Source: Fragum whitleyi
Taxonomy: Eukaryota; Mollusca; Bivalvia; Cardiida; Cardiidae
NCBI GenBank assembly: GCA_948146395.1
Contig: OX411559.1
Location: forward strand, 4,760,501-4,824,500
Reading direction: 5' to 3'
DNA: 64,000 bases
Below, one piece after another: positions 1-12,449 of the stretch (positions are counted from its first letter, which is position 1; the number at the start of each line of letters is the position of its first letter). The notes beneath the pieces are model-generated. The model did no database searches, was not told where the DNA came from, and saw only the letters and a list, made by a program, of their open reading frames with translations. Position numbers and translations under genes: made by a program.

Positions 1-655
1 TTCCTACCTGGCCAGATGAAAAAATTTCTTCCGAATCAAGGTGAAATATTTCTCATTACAGCCAAACGAAAAATTTTTCAACCCAGTCAGCTTAAAAAAT
101 TCCTACCTGGCCAGATGAAAAATAAAATATTCGACTCCAATGGGATTCGAACCCGGGATCTCTGCATCCCAAAGCGAGTGCTCTACCACGTCGCTATTAA
201 GGCTAACTTGTACGACAAGGCAGTACAAACACCCCTTATACACATCCCGGCTACACCAGAAAAAAAAATTCATCCTAACCAACTTGAAAAATTTCTCATT
301 ACAGCCAAGCGAAAAATTCTTCACCCCAGTCTGATAAAAAAATTTCCTACCTGGCCAGATGAAATAACTTCTTCCTAACCAACGTGAAATATTTTTCATT
401 ACAGCCAAGCGAAAAAATGTTCACCCCAGTCTGATAAAAAAATTTCCTACCTGGCCAGAAAAAAATATTTCTTCCTAACCAACTTGAAAAATTTCTCATA
501 ACAGCCAAGCGAAAAATTCTTCACCCCAGTCTGATAAAAAAAATTTCCTACCTGGCCAGATGAAAAATTTCTTCCGAATCAAGGTGAAATATTTCTCATT
601 ACAGCCAAACGAAAAATTTTTCAACCCAGTCAGCTAAAAAAATTCCTACCTGGCC

Positions 656-801
656 AGATGAAAAATAAAATATTCGACTAAAATGGGATTCGAACCCGGG
701 ACCTCTGCATCCCAAAGCGAGTGCTCTACCACGTCGCTATTAAGGCTAACTTGTACGACAAGGCACTACAAACACCCCTTATACACAACCCGGCTACACC
801 A
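656..801 (-). repeat. tRNA module as a discrete ~144-bp insert in the monomer array
   Basis: The module runs from AAAAATAAAATATTCG through the tRNA-like core, then a segment containing GGCTAACTTGTACGACAAGG, to CCCCTTATACACAACCCGG and CTACACCAG. The pentamer CCAGA stands at both edges (CCTGGCCAGA before, CTACACCAGA after), and the monomer continues across it elsewhere as CCTGGCCAGAAAAA. This looks like an insertion with a short duplicated target. TTGTAC and GTACAA inside the leader form a 6-bp stem. This copy differs from the consensus at the acceptor end (GACTAAAAT for GACTCCAAT). Confidence 0.6.
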
Positions 802-1219
802 GAAAAAAAAATTCTTCCTAACCAACTTGAAAAATTTCTCATTACAGCCAAGCGAAAAATTCTTCACCCCAGTCTGATAAAAGAAATTCCTACCTGGCCA
901 GATGAAATAACTTCTTCCTAACCAACGTGAAATATTTCTCATTACAGCCAAGCGAAAAAATGTTCACCCCAGTCTGATAAAAAAATTTCCTACCTGGCCA
1001 GAAAAAAAAAAATTCTTCCTAACCAACTTGAAAAATTTCTCATTACAGCCAAGCGAAAAATTCTTCACCCCAGTCTGATAAAAAAATTTCCTACCTGGCC
1101 AGATGAAAAAATTTCTTCCGAATCAAGGTGAAATATTTCTCATTACAGCCAAACGAAAAATTTTTCAACCCAGTCAGCTAAAAAAAATTCCTACCTGGCC
1201 AGATGAAAAATAAAATATT

Positions 1220-1291
1220 CGACTCCAATGGGATTCGAACCCGGGACCTCTGCATCCCAAAGCGAGTGCTCTACCACGTCGCTATTAAGGC
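1220..1291 (-). tRNA. tRNA-Pro(UGG)-like core, representative of block A (pseudo-tRNA)
   Basis: Read on the minus strand this 72-nt stretch has an A-box-like TAGCGACGTGG, a loop CTTTGGG with a UGG anticodon, and a B box GGTTCGAATCC. The run from the anticodon loop through GGTCCCGGGTTC resembles eukaryotic tRNA-Pro. Folding is poor: the acceptor stem pairs about 5 of 7 (one wobble), the D stem only 2 of 4, the T stem 3 of 5, and the 3' half of the anticodon stem is changed. I therefore read it as a tRNA-derived sequence, not a working tRNA. A T-run (TTTT then TTTTT within ~16 nt after the end, at about 1,206-1,218 on the plus strand) would serve as a Pol III terminator. The other cores in the array share this layout. 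Confidence 0.7.
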
Positions 1292-4034
1292 TAACTTGTA
1301 CGACAAGGCAGTACAAACACCCCTTATACACAACCCGGCTACACCAGAAAAAAAAATTCTTCCTAACCAACTTGAAAAATTTCTCATTACAGCCAAGCGA
1401 AAAATTCTTCACCCCAGTTTGATAAAAAAATTTCCTACCTGGCCAGATGAAATAACTTCTTCCTAACCAACGTGAAATATTTCTCATTACAGCCAAGCGA
1501 AAAAATGTTCACCCAAGTCTGTTAAAAAAATTTCCTACCTGGCCAGAAAAAAAATAATTTCTTCCTAACCAACTTGAAAAATTTCTCATTACAGCCAAGC
1601 GAAAAATTCTTCACCCCAGTCTGATAAAAAAATTTCCTACCTGGCCAGATGAAAAAATTTCTTCCGAATCAAGGTGAAATATTTCTCATTACAGCCAAAC
1701 GAAAAATTTTTCAACCCAGTCAGCTAAAAAAAAATTCTACCTGGCCAGATGAAAAATAAAATATTCGACTCCAATGGGATTCGAACCCGGGACCTCTTCA
1801 TCCCAAAGCGAGTGCGTTACCACGTCGCTATTAAGGCTAACTTGTACGACAAAGCAGTACAAACACCCCTTATACACAACCCGGCTACACCAGAAAAAAA
1901 ATTCTTCCTAACCATCTTGAAAAATTTCTCATTACAGCCAAGCGAAAAATTCTTCACCCCAGTCTGATAAAAAAAATTTCCTACCTGGCCAGATGAAATA
2001 ACTTCTTCCTAACCAACGTGAAATATTTCTCATTACAGCCAAGCGAATAAATGTTCACCCCAGTCTGATTAAAAAATTTCCTACCTGGCCAAAAAAAAAA
2101 AATTTTCTTCCTAACCAACTTGAAAAATTTCTCATTACAGCCAAGCGAAAAATTCTTCACCCCAGTCTGATAAAAAAATTTCCTACCTGGCAAGATGAAA
2201 AAATTTCTTCCGAATCAAGGTGAAATATTTCTCATTACAGCCAAACGAAAAAATTTTCAACCCAGTCAGCTAAAAAAAATTCCTACCTGGCCAGAAGAAA
2301 AATAAAATATTCGACTCCAATGGGATTCGAAGCCGGGACCTCTGCATCCCAAAGCGAGTGCTCTACCACGTCGCTATTGAGGCTAACTTGTACGACAAGG
2401 CACTACAAACACCCCTTATACACAACCCGGCTACACCAGAAAAAAAAATCTTCCTAACCAACTTGAAAAATTTCTCATTACAGCCAAGCGAAAAATTCTT
2501 CACCCCAGTCTGATAAAAAAATTTCCTACCTGGCCAGATGAAAGAACTTCTTCCTAACCAACGTGAAATATTTCTCATTACAGCCAAGCGAAAAAATGTT
2601 CACCCCAGTCTGATAAAAAAATTTCCTACCTGGCCAGAAAAAAAAATTCTTCCTAACCAACTTGAAAAATTTCTCATTACAGCCAAGCGAAAAATTCTTC
2701 ACCCCAGTCTGATAAAAAAATTTCCTACCTGGCCAGATGAAAAAATTTCTTCCAAATCAAGGTGAAATATTTCTCATTACAGCCAAACGAAAATTTTTTT
2801 CAACCCAGTCAGCGAAAAAAAATTCCTACCTGGCCAGATGAAAAATAAAATATTCGACTCCAATGGGACTCGAACCCGGGACCTCTGCATCCCAAAGCGA
2901 GTGCTCTACCACGTCGCTATTAAGGCTAACTTGTACGACAAGGCAGTACAAACACCCCTTATACACAACCCGGCTACACCAGAAAAAAAATTCTTCCTAA
3001 CCAACATGAAAAATTTCTCATTACAGCCAAGCGAAAAATTCTTCACCCCAGTCTGATAAAAAAAATTCCTACCTGGCCAGATGAAATAACTTCTTCCTAA
3101 CCAACGTGAAATATTTCTCATTACAGCCAAGCGAAAAAATGTTCACCCCAGTCAGATAAAAAAATTTCCTACCTGGCCAGAAAAAAAAAATTCTTCCTAA
3201 CCAACTTGAAAAATTTCTCATTACAGCCAGGCGAAAAATTCTTCACCCCAGTCTGATAAAAAAATTTCCTACCTGGCCAGATGAAATAACTTCTTCCTAA
3301 CCAACGTGAAATATTTCTCATTACAGCCAAACGAAAAAATTTTCAACCCAGTCTGATAAAAAAATTTCCTACCTGGCCAGATGAAATAACTTCTTCCTAA
3401 CCAACGTGAAATATTTCTCATTACAGCCAAGCGAAAAATTCATCACCCCAGTCTTATAAAAAAATTTCCTACCTGGCCAGATGAAATAACTTCTTCCTAA
3501 CCAACGTGAAATATTTCTCATTACAGCCAAGCGAAAAAATGTTCACCCCAGTCTGATAAAAAAATTTCCTACCTGGCCAGAAAAAAAAATTTCTTCCTAA
3601 CCAACTTGAAAAATTTCTCATTACAGCCAAACGAAAAATTCTTCACCCCAGTCTGATAAAAAAATTTCCTACCTGGCCAGATGAAAAAATTTCTTCCGAA
3701 TCAAGGTGAAATATTTCTCATTACAGCCAAACAAAAATTTTTCAACCCAGTCAGCTAAAAAAAATTCCTACCTGGCCAGATGAAAAATAAAATATTCGAC
3801 TCCAATGGGATTCGAACCCGGGACCTCTGCATCCCAAAGCGAGTGCTCTACCACGTCGCTATTGAGGCTAACTTGTACGACAAGGCAGTACAAACACCCC
3901 TTATACACAACCCGGATACACAAGAAAAAAAATTCTTCCTAACCAACTTGAAAAATTTCTCATTACATCCAAGCGAAAAATTCTTCACCCCAGTCTGATA
4001 AAAAAATTTTCTACCTGGCCAGATGAAATAACTT

Positions 4035-6602
4035 CTTCCTAACCAACGTGAAATATTTCTCATTACAGCCAAGCGAATAAATGTTCACCCCAGTCTGATA
4101 AAAAAATTTCCTACCTGGCCAAAAAAAAAAAAATTCTTCCTAACCAACTTGAAAAATTTCTCATTACAGCCAAGCGAAAAATTCTTCACCCCAGTCTGAT
4201 AAAAAAGTTTCCTACCTGGCCAGATGAAAAAATTTCTTCCGAATCAAGGTGAAATATTTCTCATTACAGCCAAACGAAAAAATTTTCAACCCAGTCAGCT
4301 AAAAAAAATTCCTACCTGGCCAGATGAAAAATAAAATTCGACTCCAATGGGATTCGAACCCGGGACATCTGCATCCCAAAGCGAGTGCTCTACCACGTCG
4401 CTATTGAGGCTAACTTGTACGACAAGGCACTACAAACACCCCTTATACACAACCCGGCTACACCAGAAAAAAAAATCTTCCTAACCAACTTGAAAAATTT
4501 CTCATTACAGCCAAGCGAAAAATTCTTCACCCCAGTCTGATAAAAAAATTTCCTACCTGGCCAGATGAAAGAACTTCTTCCTAACCAACGTGAAAAATTT
4601 CTCATTACAGCCAAGCGAAAAAATGTTCACCCCAGTCTGATAAAAAAATTTCCTACCTGGCCAGAAAAAAAAAATTCTCCTAACCAACTTGAAAAATTTC
4701 TCATTACAGCCAAGCGAAAAATTCTTCACCCCAGTCTGATAAAAAAATTTCCTACCTGGCCAGATGAAAAAATTTCTTCCGAATCAAGGTGAAATATTTC
4801 TCATTACAGCCAAACGAAAAATTTTTCAACCCAGTCAGCTAAAAAAAATTCCTACCTGGCCAGATGAAAAATAAAATATTCGACTCCAATGGGATTCGAA
4901 CCCGGGACCTCTGCATCCCAAAGCGAGTGCTCTACCACGTCGCTATTAAGGCTAACTTGTACGACAAGGCAGTACAAACACCCCTTATACACAACCCGGC
5001 TACACCAGAAAAAAAATTCTTCCTAACCAACTTGAAAAATTTCTCATTACAGCCAAGCGAAAAATTCTTCACCCCAGTCTGATAAAAAAATTTCCTACCT
5101 GGCCAGATGAAATAACTTCTTCCTAACCAACGTGAAATATTTCTCATTACAGCCAAGCGAAAAAATGTTCCCCCCAGTCAGATAAAAAAATTTCCTACCT
5201 GGCCAGAAAAGAAAAATTCTTCCTAACCAACTTGAAAAATTTCTCATTACAGCCAAGCGAAAAATTCTTCACCCCAGTCTGATAAAAAAATTTCCTACCT
5301 GGCCAGATGAAAAAAATTCTTCCTAACCAACGTGAAATATTTCTCATTACAGCCAAGCGAATAAATGTTCACCCCAGTCTGATAAAAAAATTTCCTACCT
5401 GGCCAAAAAAAAAAAAATTCTTCCTAACCAACTTGAAAAATTTCTCATTACAGCCAAGCGAAAAATTCTTCACCCCAGTCTGATAAAAAAATTTCCTACC
5501 TGGCCAGATGAAAAAATTTCTTCCGAATCAAGGTGAAATATTTCTCATTACAGCCAAACGAAAAAATTTTCAACCCAGTCAGCTAAAAAAAATTCCTACC
5601 TGGCCAGATGAAAAATAAAATTCGACTCCAATGGGATTCGAACCCGGGACATCTGCATCCCAAAGCGAGTGCTCTACCACGTCGCTATTGAGGCTAACTT
5701 GTACGACAAGGCACTACAAACACCCCTTATACACAACCCGGCTACACCAGAAAAAAAAATCTTCCTAACCAACTTGAAAAATTTCTCATTACAGCCAAGC
5801 GAAAAATTCTTCACCCCAGTCTGATAAAAAAATTTCCTACCTGGCCAGATGAAAGAACTTCTTCCTAACCAACGTGAAAAATTTCTCATTACAGCCAAGC
5901 GAAAAAATGTTCACCCCAGTCTGATAAAAAAATTTCCTACCTGGCCAGAAAAAAAAATTCTCCTAACCAACTTGAAAAATTTCTCATTACAGCCAAGCGA
6001 AAAATTCTTCACCCCAGTCTGATAAAAAAATTTCCTACCTGGCCAGATGAAAAAATTTCTTCCGAATCAAGGTGAAATATTTCTCATTACAGCCAAACGA
6101 AAAATTTTTCAACCCAGTCAGCTAAAAAAAATTCCTACCTGGCCAGATGAAAAATAAAATATTCGACTCCAATGGGATTCGAACCCGGGACCTCTGCATC
6201 CCAAAGCGAGTGCTCTACCACGTCGCTATTAAGGCTAACTTGTACGACAAGGCAGTACAAACACCCCTTATACACAACCCGGCTACACCAGAAAAAAAAT
6301 TCTTCCTAACCAACTTGAAAAATTTCTCATTACAGCCAAGCGAAAAATTCTTCACCCCAGTCTGATAAAAAAATTTCCTACCTGGCCAGATGAAATAACT
6401 TCTTCCTAACCAACGTGAAATATTTCTCATTACAGCCAAGCGAAAAAATGTTCCCCCCAGTCAGATAAAAAAATTTCCTACCTGGCCAGAAAAGAAAAAT
6501 TCTTCCTAACCAACTTGAAAAATTTCTCATTACAGCCAAGCGAAAAATTCTTCACCCCAGTCTGATAAAAAAATTTCCTACCTGGCCAGATGAAAAAAAT
6601 TC
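4035..6602. repeat. Tandem duplication of a ~1,284-bp higher-order block
   Basis: Private variants recur at a spacing of about 1,284 bp. A module lacking AT (AAAAATAAAATTCGACTCC, with GGGACATCTGC) occurs near 4,324 and 5,608. The variant GTTCCCCCCAGTCAGAT occurs near 5,167 and 6,450, each followed by CCAGAAAAGAAAAATTC. The left edge lies near a GAATAAATG monomer (4,074 and 5,360). A few point differences separate the two copies, so the event is recent but not brand new. Edges are approximate. Confidence 0.7.
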
Positions 6603-9600
6603 TTCCGAATCAAGGTGAAATATTTCTCATTACAGCCAAACGAAAAAATTTTCAACCCAGTCAGCTAAAAAAAATTCCTACCTGGCCAGATGAAAAATAA
6701 AATATTCGACTCCAATGGGATTCGAACCCGGGACCTCTGCATCCCAAAGCGAGTGCGTTACCACGTCGCTATTAAGGCTAACTTGTACGACAAGGCAGTA
6801 CAAACACCCCTTATACACAACCCGGCTACACCAGAAAAAAAAATCTTCCTAACCAACTTGAAAAATTTCTCATTACAGCCAAGCGAAAAATTCTTCACCC
6901 CAGTCTTATAAAAAAATTTCCTACCTGGCCAGATGAAATAACTTCTTCCTAACCAACGTGAAATATTTCTCATTACAGCCAAGCGAAAAAATGTTCACCC
7001 CAGTCTGATAAAAAAATTTCCTACCTGGCCAGAAAAAAAAAATTTCTTCCTAACCAACTTGAAAAATTTCTCATTACAGCCAAGCGAAAAATTCTTCACC
7101 CCAGTCTGATAAAAAAATTTCCTACCTGGCCAGATGAAAAAATTTCTTCCGAATCAAGGTGAAATATTTCTCATTACAGCCAAACGAAAAATTTTTCAAC
7201 CCAGTCAGCTAAAAAAAATTCCTACCTGGCCAGATGAAAAATAAAATATTCGACTCCAATGGGATTCGAACCCGGGACCTCTGTATCCCAAAGCGAGTGC
7301 TCTACAACGTCGCTATTAAGGCTAACTTGTACGACAAGGCAGTACAAACACCCCTTATACACAACCCGGATACACAAGAAAAAAAAATCTTCCTAACCAA
7401 CTTGAAAAATTTCTCATTACATCCAAGCGAAAAATTCTTCACCCCAGTCTGATAAAAAAATTTTCTACCTGGCCAGATGAAATAACTTCTTCCTAACCAA
7501 CGTGAAATATTTCTCATTACAGCCAAGCGAATAAATGTTCACCCCAGTCTGATAAAAAAATTTCCTACCTGGCCAAAAAAAAAAAATTTCTTCCTAACCA
7601 ACTTGAAAAATTTCTCATTACAGCCAAGCGAAAAATTCTTCACCCCAGTCTGATAAAAAAATTTCCTACCTGGCCAGATGAAAAAATTTCTTCCGAATCA
7701 AGGTGAAATATTTCTCATTACAGCCAAACGAAAAAATTTTCAACCCAGTCAGCTAAAAAAAATTCCTACCTGGCCAGAAGAAAAATAAAATATTCGACTC
7801 CAATGGGATTCGAACCCGGGACCTCTGCAACCCAAAGCGAGTGCTCTACCACGTCGCTATTGAGGCTAACTTGTACGACAAGGCACTACAAACACCCCTT
7901 ATACACAACCCGGCTACACCAGAAAAAAAAATCTTCCTAACAAACTTGAAAAATTTCTCATTACAGCCAAGCGAAAAATTCTTCACCCCAGTCTGATAAA
8001 AAAGTTTCCTACCTGGCCAGATGAAAGAACTTCTTCCTAACCAACGTGAAATATTTCTCATTACAGCCAAGCGAAAAAATGTTCACCCCAGTCTGATAAA
8101 AAAATTTCCTACCTGGCCAGAAAAAAAAAATTCTTCCTAACCAACTTGAAAAATTTCTCATTACAGCCAAGCGAAAAATTCTTCACCCCAGTCTGATAAT
8201 AAAATTTCCTACCTGGCCAGATGAAAAAATTTCTTCCGAATCAAGGTGAAATATTTCTCATTACAGCCAAACGAAAAATTTTTCAACCCAGTCAGCTAAA
8301 AAAAATTTCTACCTGGCCAGATGAAAAATAAAATATTCGACTCCAATGGGATTCGAACCTGGGACCTCTGCATCCCAAAGCGAGTGCTCTACCACGTCGC
8401 TATTAAGGCTAACTTGTACGACAAGGCAGTACAAACACCCCTTATACACAACCCGGCTACACCAGAAAAAAAAATTCTTCCTAACCAACTTGAAAAATTT
8501 CTCATTACAGCCAAGCGAAAAATTCTTCACCCCAGTCTGATAAAAAAATTTCCTACCTGGCCAGATGAAATAACTTCTTCCTAACCAACGTGAAATATTT
8601 CTCATTACAGCCAAGCGAAAAAATGTTCACCCCAGTCTTATAAAAAAATTTCCTACCTGGCCAGATGAAATAACTTCTTCCTAACCAACGTGAAATATTT
8701 CTCATTACAGCCAAGCGAAAAAATGTTCACCCCAGTCTGATAAAAAAATTTCCTACCTGGCCAGAAAAAAAAAATTTCTTCCTAACCAACTTGAAAAATT
8801 TCTCATTACAGCCAAGCGAAAAATTCTTCACCCCAGTCTGATAAAAAAATTTCCTACCTGGCCAGATGAAAAAATTTCTTCCGAATCAAGGTGAAATATT
8901 TCTCATTACAGCCAAACGAAAAATTTTTCAACCCAGTCAGCTAAAAAAAATTCCTACCTGGCCAGATGAAAAATAAAATATTCGACTCCAATGGGATTCG
9001 AACCCGGGACCTCTGCATCCCAAAGCGAGTGCTCTACCACGTCGCTATTAAGGCTAACTTGTACGACAAGGCAGTACAAACACAACTTATACACAACCCG
9101 GATACACAAGAAAAAAAAATCTTCCTAACCAACTTGAAAAATTTCTCATTACATCCAAGCGAAAAATTCTTCACCCCAGTCTGATAAAAAAATTTTCTAC
9201 CTGGCCAGATGAAATAACTTCTTCCTAACCAACGTGAAATATTTCTCATTACAGCCAAGCGAATAAATGTTCACCCCAGTCTGATAAAAAAATTTCCTAC
9301 CTGGCCAAAAAAAAAATTTCTTCCTAACCAACTTGAAAAATTTCTCATTACAGCCAAGCGAAAAATTCTTCACCCCAGTCTGATAAAAAAATTTCCTACC
9401 TGGCCAGATGAAAAAATTTCTTCCGAATCAAGGTGAAATATTTCTCATTACAGCCAAACGAAAAAATTTTCAACCCAGTCAGCTAAAAAAAATTCCTACC
9501 TGGCCAGATGAAAAATAAAATATTCGACTCCAATGGGATTCGAACCCGGGACCTCTGCATCCCAAAGCGAGTGCTCTACCACGTCGCTATTGAGGCTAAC

Positions 9601-12120
9601 TTGTACGACAAGGCACTACAAACACCCCTTATACACAACCCGGCTACACCAGAAAAAAAAATCTTCCTAACCAACTTGAAAAATTTCTCATTACAGCCAA
9701 GCGAAAAATTCTTCACCCCAGTCTAATAAAAAAATTTCCTACCTGGCCAGATGAAAGAACTTCTTCCTAACCAACGTGAAATATTTCTCATTACAGCCAA
9801 GCGAATAAATGTTCACCCCAGTCTGATAAAAAAATTTCCTACCTGGCCAGAAAAAAAAAATTCTTCCTAACCAACTTGAAAAATTTCTCATTACAGCCAA
9901 GCGAAAAATTCTTCACCCCAGTCTGATAAAAAAATTTCCTACCTGGCCAGATGAAAAAATTTCTTCCGAATCAAGGTGAAATATTTCTCATTACAGCCAA
10001 ACGAAAAATTTTTCAACCCAGTCAGCTAAAAAAAATTCCTACCTGGCCAGATGAAAAATAAAATATTCGACTCCAATGGGATTCGAACCCGGGACCTCTG
10101 CATCCCAAAGCGAGTGCTCTACCAGGTCGCTATTTAGGCTAACTTGTACGACAAGGCAGTACAAACACCCCTTATACACAACCCGGCTACACCAGAAAAA
10201 AAATTCTTCCTAACCAACTTGAAAAATTTCTCATTACAGCCAAGCGAAAAATTCTTCACCTAAGTCTGATAAAAAAATTTCCTACCTGGCCAGATGAAAT
10301 AACTTCTTCCTAACCAACGTGAAATATTTCTCATTACAGCCAAGCGAAAAAATGTTCACCCCAGTCTGATAAAAAAAAATTTCCTACCTGGCCAGAAAAA
10401 AAAAATCCTACTAACCAACTTGAAAAATTTCTCATTACAGCCAAGCGAAAAATTCTTCACCCCAGTCTGATAAAAAAAATTCCTACCTGGCCAGATGAAA
10501 AAAATTATTCCGAATCAAGGTGAAATATTTCTCATTACAGCCAAACGAAAAATTTTTCAACCCAGTCAGCTAAAAAAAATTCCTACCTGGCCAGATGAAA
10601 AATAAAATATTCGACTCCAATGGGATTCGAACCCGGGACCTCTGCATCCCAAAGCGAGTGCTCTACCACGTCGCTATTAAGGCTAACTTGTACGACAAGG
10701 CAGTACAAACACCCCTTATACACATCCCGGCTACACCAGAAAAAAAAAATCTTCCTAACCAACTTGAAAAATTTCTCATTACAGCCAAGCGAAAAATTCT
10801 TCACCCCAGTCTGATAAAAAAATTTCCTACCTGGCCAGATGAAATAACTTCTTCCTAACCAACGTGAAATATTTCTCATTACAGCCAAGCGAAAAAATTT
10901 TCACCCCAGTCTGATAAAAAAATTTCCTACCTGGCCAGAAAAAAAATTCTTCCTAACCAACTTGAAAAATTTCTCATTACAGCCAAGCGAAAAATTCTTC
11001 ACCCCAGTCTGATAAAAAAATTTCCTACCTGGCCAGATGAAAAAATTTCTTCCGAATCAAGGTGAAATATTTCTCATTACAGCCAAACGAAAAATTTTTC
11101 AACCCAGTCAGCTAAAAAAAATTCCTACCTGGCCAGATGAAAAATAAAATATTCCACTCCAATGGGATTCGAACCCAGAACCTCTGCATCCCAAAGCGAG
11201 TGCTCTACCACGTCGCTATTTAGGCTAACTTGTACGACAAGGCAGTACAAACACCCCTTATACACGTCCCGGCTACACCAGAAAAAAAATTCTTCCTAAC
11301 CAACTTGAAAAATTTCTCATTACAGCCAAGCGAAAAATTCTTCACCCCAGTCTGATAAAAAAATTTCCTACCTGGCCAGATGAAATAACTTCTTCCTAAC
11401 CAACGTGAAATATTTCTCATTACTACCAAGCGAAAAAAGGTTCACCCCAGTCTGATAAAAAAATTTCCTACCTGGCCAGATGAAATAACTTCTTCCTAAC
11501 CAACGTGACTTATTTCTCATTACAGCCAAGCGAAAAATTCTTCACCCCAGTCTGATAAAAAAATTTCCTACCTGGCCAGAAAAAAAAAAAATTCTTCCTA
11601 ACCAACTTGAAATATTTCTCATTACAGCCAAGCGAAAAATTCTTCACCCCAGTCTGATAAAAAAATTTCCTACCTGGCCAGATGAAAAAATTTCTTCCGA
11701 ATCAAGGTGAAATATTTCTCATTACAGCCAAACGAAAAAATGTTCACCCCAGTCTGATAAAAAAATTTCCTACCTGGCCAGAAAAAAAATTTCTTCCTAA
11801 CCAACTTGAAAAATTTCTCATTACAGCCAAGCGAAAAATTCTTCACCCCAGTCTGATAAAAAAATTTCCTACCTGGCCAGATGAAAAAATTTCTTCCGAA
11901 TCAAGGTGAAATATTTCTCATTACAGCCAAACGAAATTTTTTTCAACCCAGTCAGCTAAAAAAAATTCCTACCTGGCCAGATGAAAAATAAAATATTCGA
12001 CTCCAATGGGATTCGAACCCGGGACCTCTGCATCCCAAAGCGAGTGCTCTACCACGTCGCTATTAAGGCTAACTTGTACGACAAGGCACTACAAACACCC
12101 CTTATACACAACCCGGCTAC

Positions 12121-12449
12121 ACCATAAAAAAAATCTTTCTAACCAACTTGAAAAATTTCTCATTACAGCCAAGCGAAAAATTCTTCACCCCAGTCTGATA
12201 AAAAAATTTCCTACCTGGCCAGAAAAAAAAAATCTTCCTAACCAACTTGAAAAATTTCTCATTACAGCCAAGCGAAAAATTCTTCACCCCAGTCTGATAA
12301 AAAAATTCCCTACCTGGCCAGAAAAAAAAAATCTTCCTAACCAACTTGAAAAATTTCTCATTACAGCCAAGCGAAAAATTCTTCACCCCAGTCTGATAAA
12401 AAAATTTCCTACCTGGCCAGATGAAAAAATTTCTTCCGAATCAAGGTGA
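12121..12449. repeat. Run of three near-identical type-b monomers
   Basis: Following the module ending near 12,124, three copies of the type-b monomer (about 105 bp each including the A-run) follow one another with almost no differences, instead of the usual b-a-b order, and a type-c monomer closes the unit. The two monomers at 11,560-11,900 are also rearranged. This looks like a local slippage or unequal exchange product. Confidence 0.6.

Noticed and set aside
1220..1291. A functional tRNA-Pro gene cluster
   Set aside because: The anticodon loop and boxes fit, but acceptor, D, anticodon and T stems all have shared mismatches in every copy, so a normal cloverleaf is not supported.
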